Shown here piece after piece: positions 14,944-21,933 of a DNA stretch of 22,258 nucleotides. Within the stretch, counting starts at the first letter, position 1. Every line of letters begins with the position of its first letter. The notes below the pieces were generated by a model, which ran no database searches, was not told the origin of the DNA, and saw only the letters and a list, made by a program, of their open reading frames with translations. This DNA is from Chloroflexota bacterium (lineage in GTDB: Bacteria > Chloroflexota > UBA11872), in contig JAPOXI010000045.1 of the NCBI GenBank assembly GCA_026707185.1, forward strand, positions 1-22,258, written 5' to 3'. A program made the translations under genes and the position numbers.

Positions 14944-15789
14944 ATGGCGCACATCGGGGTGTTCTATTGCGAGGGGTTTAACTCCGGCGCCTATAGCGTG
15001 GCGCTGTATCACGCGCAGTTGGCGGCGACGCGCGGCGGGCATGGGCTAAGCCTGCACACCTTTGCCAAGGGCACGCTGGCGGCCGCGGCGGCACGGGCGC
15101 CGGAGGTTGACGGGCTGCTGACCTTCGGGCCCGAGGGCGCGGACCTGGACTTTCTGCGAGGACACGAGCGACCGTCGGTTATATGCGAGCACGTCGTTTC
15201 CGGCTGCGCGAACATTGCGCCGGACAATCACGACATCGGGCGTACGGCCGCGCGGCACCTGCTGGACCTGGGGCACGAGCGCCTGGCGGTGGTGCTACCC
15301 GGCGACCCGGCCAGGACGGACACCTACCACGGGTCTCGATTTGCGGGGTTCCGAGACGCCGCCGCGGCCGCCGGCCACGCACTGGCCGAGACGGATATCT
15401 ACTCCGGCCCGCAGGTCGAGTCGACCGGACAGACGGCGGCCGAGGCCATGTTGGCGCGCGGCGATCTGCCGGACGCGATTTACGTGCAGAACATGCCCAT
15501 GGCGCTGGCGGCGCTGCGGACCTTGACGGAAGCCGGCGTGGCCATTCCGGGCGACGTCTCGTTCCTGGGGACCACGTTCACCCAACTGACCGAGCCGAAC
15601 GCTACCGATCACACGACGCCGCCGATGACGGCGGTGACGTTCGAGAAAGAGGAGATGGGGCGGCTGGGCGTGGCGTACCTGGCCGCGGTGGCCGAGGGCC
15701 GGGCGAGCGAACATCTGGTTGCGCTGCTGCCGGGGGTGCTGGTGGAAGGCGCCTCCACGGCACGGGCACGGGCCGCGGTGCTGGGCTAG
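14944..15789 (+). CDS. LacI-type periplasmic-binding-like sensor protein without DNA-binding domain (copy B)
   Basis: The product is 281 residues from ATG 14944; an overlapping GTG at 14941 is possible, but ATG matches copy A and sits behind GGAAGG. By eye it is about three-quarters identical to copy A over the full length. Nearly unchanged stretches include HIGVFYCEGF, DIGRTAARHLLDLGHERLAVVLPGDPA, TTPPMTAVTFEKEEMG and LARGDLPDAIYVQN. Differences concentrate at likely ligand-cleft positions: NS for DP after EGF, TFGPEGADLDF for AFATGATDLAF, NIAPDNH for YVAPDNF, and SGPQVE for CGAKVD. That suggests the copies recognise different ligands of one class. HTH and signal peptide are absent here also. 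The gene is convergent with ftsK. Confidence 0.75.
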   Translation: MAHIGVFYCEGFNSGAYSVALYHAQLAATRGGHGLSLHTFAKGTLAAAAARAPEVDGLLTFGPEGADLDFLRGHERPSVICEHVVSGCANIAPDNHDIGRTAARHLLDLGHERLAVVLPGDPARTDTYHGSRFAGFRDAAAAAGHALAETDIYSGPQVESTGQTAAEAMLARGDLPDAIYVQNMPMALAALRTLTEAGVAIPGDVSFLGTTFTQLTEPNATDHTTPPMTAVTFEKEEMGRLGVAYLAAVAEGRASEHLVALLPGVLVEGASTARARAAVLG

Positions 15790-15796
15790 GCGACGC

Positions 15797-15833
15797 GCCC
15801 CCGTAGGGGCCCAGGCTGCGCGCAACCTGGGCC
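15797..15833. terminator. Paired hairpins between sensor B and ftsK (bidirectional terminator candidate)
   Basis: Two adjoining hairpins fill the 62-base convergent gap: GCCCC/GGGGC (15797-15810, 4-base loop) and GGCCCAGG/CCTGGGCC (15808-15833, 10-base loop). They share the bases 15808-15810, so they may be alternatives. No T-run is present. Position between two gene ends supports a terminator role. Confidence 0.4.
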
Positions 15834-15851
15834 GCGGATGGCAGCGGCCGC

Positions 15852-18014
15852 TTAGTCGGCGGGCTGGCGCTGGAGGACGGGGCGACGCAGGGACTGCGGG
15901 AGGGGCGGACCGACGAAGCCCTCTTCCTCCAGTTGGTGCCCCAGCTTGAGCGCCAGCGAGCGGCCGATCCCCAGTTCCCGCGCCAGCTGGTCGGGCGTGA
16001 TGCTGTCGTGGCGCATGACGAGCTCGGTGGCCTCAACGAAGACCTCGTCCTCCTCGTCGTCCTCGGTCCGCTGCAGCTCCTGCCGTGAGACCTGGTCGGG
16101 TTCACCCTGGTCGCGCCAGTGCTCCACGACCTCACGCACTTCCTCGTCGGTGACCCGCACGCCCTGGATGCGCTGCGCCTTGCCGCCTTCGGGCGGCGCA
16201 TACAGCATGTCGCCGCGTCCGATCAGCCGCTCGGCGCCGGCCGCGTCCAGCACCGTGCGCGAGTCGGCCTGGCTGCTGACCATGAACGAGATCCGGGTCG
16301 GGAAGTTGGCCTTGATCAAACCCGTGATGACGTCGACGGATGGACGCTGGGTCGAGATGACCAGGTGGATGCCGGTGGCCCGCGCCATCTGGGCCAGGCG
16401 CGCCAGCAAGCGTTCGACGTCGCCGGGAGCCGTCATCATCAAGTCGGCCAACTCGTCGATCACCACGACAATGTTTGGCAGCGGTCCATCGGCGTCTTCG
16501 GGCAGCGCGGCGTTGTAGGCCGCCAGGTTGCGCACCCCGGCCTTGCTGAAGGTGCGGTAGCGGCGAGCCATCTCGTTGCTAACCCAGGTCAGCACGTCGA
16601 CGACTTCATTCACGTCGGTGACCACGGGCATGCGCAGGTGCGGGATGCCCTCGAACGCCACCAGTTCGACCATCTTGGGATCGATGAGGACGAGCTGCAT
16701 TTCCTCGGGCGTCTTGGTAAACATGATTCCTGTGATCAGCGACGTGAGGCAGACCGACTTACCGGCCCCGGTGGCGCCGGCAATCAGCACGTGCGGCATC
16801 TTCGCCAGATCGGCCACCCGCACGTGGCCCGCGACGTCCTGCCCCAGCGCGACCTTGATGTCGGCCTCAGACTCGGCCCAGGCCTGGCTCTCCATGACGT
16901 CCCGCAGGGTTACGACCGCCGGGTTGTCGTTCGGCGTCTCCAGCCCGACGAAGGGCTGTCCCGGAACCGGGGCCTCGATGCGCACGCTACGGGCGGCCAG
17001 CTTCAGCGCGAGGTCGTTGGCCAGGGCAGTGATACGCGAGACCTTGACGCCGGGGCCCGGCTCCAGGAGGTATTGGGTCACGACCGGCCCCGGCACCGCC
17101 TCGGCAACCCGGACCTGCACTTTGAACGACGCCAGGGTCTCTTCGATCGAGGCGGCCTTGCTGACGATTTCGCCCTCGGAAACCTCGCCGGAGTCCTCGG
17201 CGGGCAGCAGCATGTCCATGGCGGGCAGTTGCCAGCGGCCCTCCGGCTGCGGGGTCGCGGCGGCGGCGGGCATCCGGTCCGCGACGCGAATCAGCGGCTG
17301 CTGGCCCCAGGCGGGCCCGTCCTCGGCCTCGGCCTCGGCCGGCGCCTCCTCGACAGGCTTCTGGCCATCGGCGTCCTTCGCAGACTCTTCGGCGCGGTCC
17401 GCCGGCGAGAACCACGGTCGCGCGCGGGCGTTGGCGGCGGCGATAACCCGCAGCAGGCCGCTGCCCAGCAGGCGGGTGGCCGCAATCACGAATCGCCCCG
17501 GCCTGGTCACGGTCTCCGTACCCCAGGGCGACGCGGCCATCCCGTAGGCGAGCGCCAGGACGGCGGCCACGCCCAGAACCAGGAACGCCGGGACGTCGCC
17601 AATCCCGGCCCGCACGGCCGACCCGATAAGTCCGCCGATGACTCCGCCGCCCGCGGGCTGCCCCTGGTTGGCAACCAGGGCGGCCAGGTCCGTCATTGAC
17701 GCGAGCGCGACCACAAAGACGGCCGCGGCAACGAAGTGGGTGACGTCAATGATGGAACTTCGGCGAGCGCCGGCGACAAGCACCGCTCCGCCCACCAGGG
17801 CGAAGGCGAAGGCGCCCAGCGGTGCGGCTCGTCCCAGCCCGGCGGCCATGGTTGCGGCGGCGCCGGTGACGACCAGGGCGTCGTCGACGATCAGGCCGAC
17901 GAACGACAGAACGCCGAAGGCGGCCACGATGAAGCCGCCAAAACCCGCAATGTCCCAATGCTCCGGCCGCGTCGCGCGCGCTGGCAGCGCGGCGGCCTTT
18001 CGGCTCGTGGCCAC
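15852..18014 (-). CDS. ftsK: DNA translocase FtsK/SpoIIIE
   Basis: The product is 720 residues from a GTG start (18012-18014) with a strong GAGGAGG eight bases upstream. The N-terminal part (about residues 20-165) has four to five membrane segments; a charged Glu/Ala linker runs to about 260. The motor follows: Walker A GATGAGKS (413-420), IDPKMVEL, Walker B NIVVVIDELADL (514-525) and ISTQRPSVDVITGLIKANFPTRI. The C-terminal winged-helix gamma domain (about 657-715, FVEATELVMRHDSITPDQLARELGIGRSLALKLGHQLEEEGFV) reads polar DNA motifs and guides translocation. FtsK pumps chromosome termini through the division septum and activates dimer resolution. At 720 residues it is a short, SpoIIIE-like form. 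It is the last gene of the dapA-udg-rnj-ftsK run, 40 bases after rnj. Confidence 0.96.
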   Translation of the reverse strand: MATSRKAAALPARATRPEHWDIAGFGGFIVAAFGVLSFVGLIVDDALVVTGAAATMAAGLGRAAPLGAFAFALVGGAVLVAGARRSSIIDVTHFVAAAVFVVALASMTDLAALVANQGQPAGGGVIGGLIGSAVRAGIGDVPAFLVLGVAAVLALAYGMAASPWGTETVTRPGRFVIAATRLLGSGLLRVIAAANARARPWFSPADRAEESAKDADGQKPVEEAPAEAEAEDGPAWGQQPLIRVADRMPAAAATPQPEGRWQLPAMDMLLPAEDSGEVSEGEIVSKAASIEETLASFKVQVRVAEAVPGPVVTQYLLEPGPGVKVSRITALANDLALKLAARSVRIEAPVPGQPFVGLETPNDNPAVVTLRDVMESQAWAESEADIKVALGQDVAGHVRVADLAKMPHVLIAGATGAGKSVCLTSLITGIMFTKTPEEMQLVLIDPKMVELVAFEGIPHLRMPVVTDVNEVVDVLTWVSNEMARRYRTFSKAGVRNLAAYNAALPEDADGPLPNIVVVIDELADLMMTAPGDVERLLARLAQMARATGIHLVISTQRPSVDVITGLIKANFPTRISFMVSSQADSRTVLDAAGAERLIGRGDMLYAPPEGGKAQRIQGVRVTDEEVREVVEHWRDQGEPDQVSRQELQRTEDDEEDEVFVEATELVMRHDSITPDQLARELGIGRSLALKLGHQLEEEGFVGPPLPQSLRRPVLQRQPAD

Positions 18015-18054
18015 GGGAGGCCCTCCTCGGTGCGAGCTGTCGCCCGCCCCTTAG

Positions 18055-19731
18055 CTAGACCTCAGTGACGATCGGCAAGATCACCGGTCGCCGCCGGGTC
18101 TCCCGGAACAAACGCCTCCCGAGTGCGTTCCGGATCTTTCGTTGTAGATGCTCCGGGGATGCGTCCGCATGGTCGCCGGTGTCCACCACCGACCGCACGG
18201 TGTCGCGAGCACGCTTCAGCAACTCGTCCTGAGCGTCCGATGCGTACACAAATCCCCTTGTGATGATATCCGGCTCTGTCAAGCACTGACCAGTGTGACG
18301 GTCCACGTTGACAACAGTAATCACCAGGCCGCCTTCAGCCAGGTGTCGACGGTCGCGCAGCGTGGCATCGCTTTCTTCGCCAACGGTCAACCCGTCGACG
18401 TAGACGTTGCCCACGTCGGTCTCGCCAACCACGCCAATGTCGTCGGCCGTCAACTCCACGATGGACCCCGACTCGGCCACGAGCACGTGCTCGGCGTCCA
18501 CGCCCACGCGCTCCGCGATGCGCCGGTGCTCCTCCAGGTGCCGGTACTCGCCATGGACCGGCATGAAGAACTTGGGTCGCAGGGCTGTGAGCATGAACTT
18601 GAGGTCTTCCTGACCCGCATGCCCCGAAACGTGCACCGGCAGCAGGCGCTCATAGAGCACGCTCGCGCCCTGCCGCGCCAGGCGGTCGATGGTCTGGTTC
18701 ACCGCCTCTTCGTTCCCTGGAATAGCCGAGGCGGAGACGACCACCGTGTCATCGGGCAGCAGGTCAATGAAGCGGTGGTCGCGGTTGGCCATCCGCACCA
18801 ACGCGGAGCGCGGCTCGCCCTGCGATCCGGTGCAGATGATGGCCAATTCGTCGGCCGCATAGTCACGCAGGTCGCGAGGATCCACTTCCATGGCGTCGTC
18901 AGGCACGTGCAGGTAGCCCAGGTCGCGGGCCACCCGGACGTTGCGTTCCATGCTGCGACCGACGAAGCAGACCCGGCGCCCATAGGCGTAGGCGGCATCG
19001 ACAACCTGCTGCACGCGGGAGATCAGCGACGAGAAGGTGGCCACGATGACCCGGCCTGGCGCGTCGTTAAACACTCGATCAAAGGTCTCGGCAATGACCG
19101 CTTCGGACGGCGTGTGGCCGGGCTGATCGGCGTAGGTGCTATCCGACATCAGCAGCAGCACGCCTTCGTTGCCCAGGCGACCCAGGGTCTGGATGTCGAG
19201 CGGGACTCCGTCCACCGGCGTGTGGTCGACCTTGAAGTCGCCGGTGTGGACGATGGTCCCAATGGGCGTATGAATGGCCACGCCCATGGCGTCCGGAATG
19301 CTGTGGCAGACATCGAAGAACTGGCAGCGGAAGGGCCCGATGGTGACGGTTTCGCGCCCCTTGACCACTCGCAGATCCGCCTGGTCGCGCAGGCCGGGCT
19401 CTTCCAGCTTCACGCCCACCAGGCCAAGCGTGAGCTTGGATCCGTAGATCGGCAGGTCGAATTCGGGCAAGGCGTAAGGCAGAGCGCCGATGTGGTCTTC
19501 GTGACCGTGGGTGATGACGAAGGCGCGCAGCTTGTGCCGGATTTCGCGCAGGTAGTTGAAGTTCGGCAACACCAGATCGACGCCGAGCATGTTGGCGTCG
19601 GGGAAGGTAATGCCGCAGTCGAGCACGATGGCGTCGTCGCCGTACTCGATCACGGTGCAGTTCTTGCCGATTTCGCCAATGCCGCCGATCGAGACGATGC
19701 GTACGGCGCCGGCCGAAGACTCGCTTGTCAT
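18055..19731 (-). CDS. rnj: Ribonuclease J (metallo-beta-lactamase/beta-CASP RNase)
   Basis: The product is 558 residues from ATG 19729-19731; an upstream in-frame TTG (19762-19764) overlapping the udg stop is less likely. RNase J is an exo- and endonuclease that processes 5' ends of mRNA and rRNA. Visible are IGGIGEIGKNC, the metal-binding HGHEDH (75-80), His143 and Asp165 (HTGDFK), the beta-CASP part (DSTYAD, VATFSSLISRVQQVVDAA, CTGSQGEP, SASAIPGNEEAVN), VSGHAGQEDL, HGEYRHL, and the C-terminal domain from about residue 445 onward. Length matches the family. It lies 25 bases after udg and before ftsK. In Bacillus, rnjB also sits between dapA and spoIIIE, so the arrangement is conserved. Confidence 0.96.
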   Translation of the reverse strand: MTSESSAGAVRIVSIGGIGEIGKNCTVIEYGDDAIVLDCGITFPDANMLGVDLVLPNFNYLREIRHKLRAFVITHGHEDHIGALPYALPEFDLPIYGSKLTLGLVGVKLEEPGLRDQADLRVVKGRETVTIGPFRCQFFDVCHSIPDAMGVAIHTPIGTIVHTGDFKVDHTPVDGVPLDIQTLGRLGNEGVLLLMSDSTYADQPGHTPSEAVIAETFDRVFNDAPGRVIVATFSSLISRVQQVVDAAYAYGRRVCFVGRSMERNVRVARDLGYLHVPDDAMEVDPRDLRDYAADELAIICTGSQGEPRSALVRMANRDHRFIDLLPDDTVVVSASAIPGNEEAVNQTIDRLARQGASVLYERLLPVHVSGHAGQEDLKFMLTALRPKFFMPVHGEYRHLEEHRRIAERVGVDAEHVLVAESGSIVELTADDIGVVGETDVGNVYVDGLTVGEESDATLRDRRHLAEGGLVITVVNVDRHTGQCLTEPDIITRGFVYASDAQDELLKRARDTVRSVVDTGDHADASPEHLQRKIRNALGRRLFRETRRRPVILPIVTEV

Positions 19732-19756
19732 ATGTGAAGTTCCGGGTTCCGTTGCG

Positions 19757-20383
19757 TCAGGCAAACAGTGAGAGTTGCTGCGTATCGGGCGGTGGCGGCG
19801 GGTCGGGTTCGACCGCGGTCGCGTCGGCCAGCAGCTTGGGAATCATCTGGAAGTCCTGCGACAGGATGTCGCGCAACCGCAGTTGCCGCAGCGCCGCCGC
19901 TGGATGGTAGACGGGCAGGTACACGCGGCCATGCAGCCGTCGCGCCACGCCGCGGGCCCTTGAGATGCGCGCCTCAGGAAAGAACGCGTTGAGCGCGTGG
20001 CGCCCCAGCAGCACGACCAGATCAGGATTGATCAGCTCGAGTTGCTGGTCCAGGTAAGGGCGGCAGGCCTCCGCCTCGTCCGGCAGCGGGTCGCGATTGT
20101 TGGGCGGCCGGCACTTCAAGACGTTGGCGATGAACACGTCGGCCCGGCGCATGCCGATGCCATCGATCATCTCGTCCAGCAACTGCCCCGCCTGTCCCAC
20201 GAACGGACGGCCGAGCCGGTCCTCGTGGAATCCGGGGCCCTCGCCGATGAAGACGACGCGCGCCGTTGGCGAACCCTCGCCGGGGACCGCGTTGGTTCGG
20301 CCTCGGTGCAGGCCGCACCGCTCACAGGTTCGAACGACCGACGCGAGGCTCGCGAGATCAGGAAAGGTCGGAAGGCCGATCAC
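19757..20383 (-). CDS. udg: Family 4 uracil-DNA glycosylase (Fe-S) with C-terminal clamp-binding motif
   Basis: The product is 208 residues from GTG 20381-20383, three bases after the dapA stop. It removes uracil from DNA at the start of base-excision repair. The four iron-sulfur cysteines are at positions 20, 23 (CERC), 91 and 107 (KCRPPNN...EACRPY). Motif A is GEGPG (47-51), the family-4 GEAPG form, followed by GRPFVGQAGQLLDEM; motif B is HPAAALR (160-166). A proline-rich linker (VEPDPPPPPD) then leads to the extreme C-terminus QQLSLFA; QLSLF (203-207) is the canonical bacterial beta-clamp-binding pentapeptide. This would tether the enzyme to the replication fork, as the PIP box does in eukaryotic UNG2. 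Co-transcription with dapA and rnj is likely from spacing. Confidence 0.92.
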   Translation of the reverse strand: MIGLPTFPDLASLASVVRTCERCGLHRGRTNAVPGEGSPTARVVFIGEGPGFHEDRLGRPFVGQAGQLLDEMIDGIGMRRADVFIANVLKCRPPNNRDPLPDEAEACRPYLDQQLELINPDLVVLLGRHALNAFFPEARISRARGVARRLHGRVYLPVYHPAAALRQLRLRDILSQDFQMIPKLLADATAVEPDPPPPPDTQQLSLFA

Positions 20384-20386
20384 GCG

Positions 20387-21304
20387 CTACGCATGCACCG
20401 CGGCAGGCTGGAGGAAGGCGTCCAGTTCGTAGAGGTCAAGCACCGACTTGAGGTCTTCCTGCATAGCCGCCGGAAACTCGATCAGCGGCGAGCGTGGCAC
20501 ACCCACCGAGAAACCGCTCAGATTCACGGCCGCCTTGACGGCGATGGGGTTGGGCCAGCCGGCAGGGAACAGCGCGCGAGCGATCGGCAGCAGGTGCAGG
20601 TGCTTCTGGCGTGCCGTCTCGAGATCGCCTTCCACGAAGGCGTCGATCATGTCTCGGGTCTCGCCGCTCACGACATGCGACTGGACGCTCACGACGCCCA
20701 CGCCGCCCAGGGCCATGAGCAGATACGTGTCGCTGTCGTTGCCGCTGTAGATGTCGAAGCCGTCTTCGGCCGTGCGCGCGATCTCGGCGATCTGGTCGAA
20801 GTCTCCGCTGGCCTCCTTGACGGCGACGATGTTGTCCACGGCGCTCAGGCGCGCCACGGTGTCCGCGGTCATGTTGAGGCTGGTGCGGGCCGGCACGTTG
20901 TAGAGCATGTTGGGCAGCGGTGTGGCTTCGGCGATGGTCTCGAAGTGGAGGACCAGCCCGTCCTGGGGCGGCTTGTTGTAATAGGGCGTGACCTGCAGGA
21001 GGCCGTGGACGCCGATCTCGGCGGCTTCGCGCGACAGGTGCACGCTTTCGGTGGTGTTATAGCCGCCAGTGCCCGCAATCACCAGCGCGCGGTCGCCCAC
21101 GGCGCTCAGGGCTTCTCGGTAGAGATTGAAGCGCTCGTCGTCGCTGAGCACCGGGGATTCGCCGGTGGTGCCGGTGACGACCACCGCGTCGTTGCCGGCG
21201 TCGACGAGCCCGGAGACAAGGCGTCCGAACGTGTCGTAGTCCACCGATCCATCGTCGGCGAACGGGGTAATCACCGCGGTTATGAGCCGGCCAAAGGTCA
21301 ACAT
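20387..21304 (-). CDS. dapA: 4-hydroxy-tetrahydrodipicolinate synthase
   Basis: The product is 305 residues from ATG 21302-21304, with GGAGG about seven bases upstream. It condenses pyruvate with aspartate semialdehyde at the entry to the lysine/diaminopimelate branch. The canonical set is complete: GTTGE (45-49), Tyr109 (PYYNKP), Tyr135 (LYNVP), Schiff-base Lys163 (AVKEASGD) and the GND segment before LLMALGGVGVVSV. Length is typical (about 290-305). It heads the dapA-udg-rnj-ftsK run. The other DapA-family gene in the window (2096-3055) lacks the exact GTTGE loop, so this is the better candidate for lysine synthesis. A 5' untranslated hairpin and a -10-like TACAAT lie upstream. Confidence 0.94.
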   Translation of the reverse strand: MLTFGRLITAVITPFADDGSVDYDTFGRLVSGLVDAGNDAVVVTGTTGESPVLSDDERFNLYREALSAVGDRALVIAGTGGYNTTESVHLSREAAEIGVHGLLQVTPYYNKPPQDGLVLHFETIAEATPLPNMLYNVPARTSLNMTADTVARLSAVDNIVAVKEASGDFDQIAEIARTAEDGFDIYSGNDSDTYLLMALGGVGVVSVQSHVVSGETRDMIDAFVEGDLETARQKHLHLLPIARALFPAGWPNPIAVKAAVNLSGFSVGVPRSPLIEFPAAMQEDLKSVLDLYELDAFLQPAAVHA

Positions 21305-21319
21305 GCGACAGCCTCCGCC

Positions 21320-21341
21320 CGCGACCTTACGAATGGTCGCG
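21320..21341 (-). promoter_or_regulatory. Hairpin in the dapA leader
   Basis: CGCGACC (21320-21326) and GGTCGCG (21335-21341) form a perfect 7-bp stem with an 8-base AT-richer loop, about 16 bases upstream of the dapA start codon. It leaves the GGAGG site free. It may be an operator or a leader RNA structure. It is not a lysine riboswitch, which is far longer. Confidence 0.3.
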
Positions 21342-21363
21342 ATACGCCGTGCTGTGGGGGTTG

Positions 21364-21369
21364 ATTGTA
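21364..21369 (-). promoter_or_regulatory. Candidate -10 box of the dapA operon
   Basis: TACAAT on the minus strand is a one-mismatch -10 box lying 60 bases upstream of the dapA ATG in otherwise GC-rich DNA. No good -35 is seen at 16-18 bases, so the call rests on the -10 alone. It would place the hairpin at 21320-21341 in the 5' untranslated region. Confidence 0.3.
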
Positions 21370-21433
21370 CCTAGCGCCCAGTCCGGGATTCCCGCGTGCG
21401 CCGTTCCGCCTGGAAGGCGTGCGCTCAGGGCCG

Positions 21434-21799
21434 CTACGCAGGAGTTGGCGCGGACTGCCGCGGCTCGTCGCCCGCCGTGGAGCCGGTCTCGAAGAGGGCC
21501 GGCTGCCCAGGCGGATTGCCGGGCGGGCGAGTGCGTTGCTCGATGCGAGCCAGCGTGGCCAGCATGGCTTGCTGAGTTGCATCCATTCGCGCGACAACCC
21601 GCACAAGCTCGTACTGGCGCGCCTCCATACGGTCCATTCGCGCTTCCATACGGTCCATACGGGCGCCCATGCGGTCCATACGGGCGCTCAGACGGCCTTC
21701 AATTTTCAAGATCAGGCCGACAACCACGCCAGCGGTAGCTAGCCCGCCCACAACCAGCGTCGCGCCAACGCTCAGGATGCCGACCAACTCGGCGCTCAT
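21434..21799 (-). CDS. Small membrane-anchored coiled-coil protein with seven-residue repeats
   Basis: The product is 121 residues from ATG 21797-21799. One N-terminal hydrophobic segment (about 5-32, ending LILKIEGRL) is followed by a helical stalk with tandem ARMDRME-type heptads (about residues 39-60) and further heptad-like helix up to ARIEQRT. A proline-rich, disordered tail (PPGNPPGQPALF..., ending in APTPA) closes it. Methionine and valine at core positions suggest an oligomeric coiled coil facing the cytosol. Small one-span proteins with such repeats are frequent in environmental bacteria and have no assigned role. It lies upstream of dapA on the same strand, 129 bases away. Function unknown. 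Confidence 0.65.
   Translation of the reverse strand: MSAELVGILSVGATLVVGGLATAGVVVGLILKIEGRLSARMDRMGARMDRMEARMDRMEARQYELVRVVARMDATQQAMLATLARIEQRTRPPGNPPGQPALFETGSTAGDEPRQSAPTPA
21618..21701. repeat. 21-bp tandem repeat encoding the coiled coil
   Basis: Three good units (21618-21638, 21639-21659, 21660-21680) and a decayed fourth (to 21701) share CCATaCGGTCCAT cores. The unit length of 21 bp equals one heptad (ARMDRME), so gain or loss of units changes stalk length without breaking the frame. This is a likely slippage-prone site. Confidence 0.7.
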
Positions 21800-21933
21800 G
21801 GCGAGAGGTCGTTGCTTCCAGTGCGCGAACTATGCGGTCATCGTACACGACCCTGCCGCCGCACCGTCGGAGGCTAACGGCAGGTGAGGTACGACAACTT
21901 CGCCGGTGGCCCGCTGGACTTGGGCAGCTGTCG

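Noticed and set aside
16119..19737. Very long plus-strand frames opposite ftsK and rnj
   Set aside because: Both are antisense shadows of clearly recognisable FtsK and RNase J; no motifs or start signals of their own.
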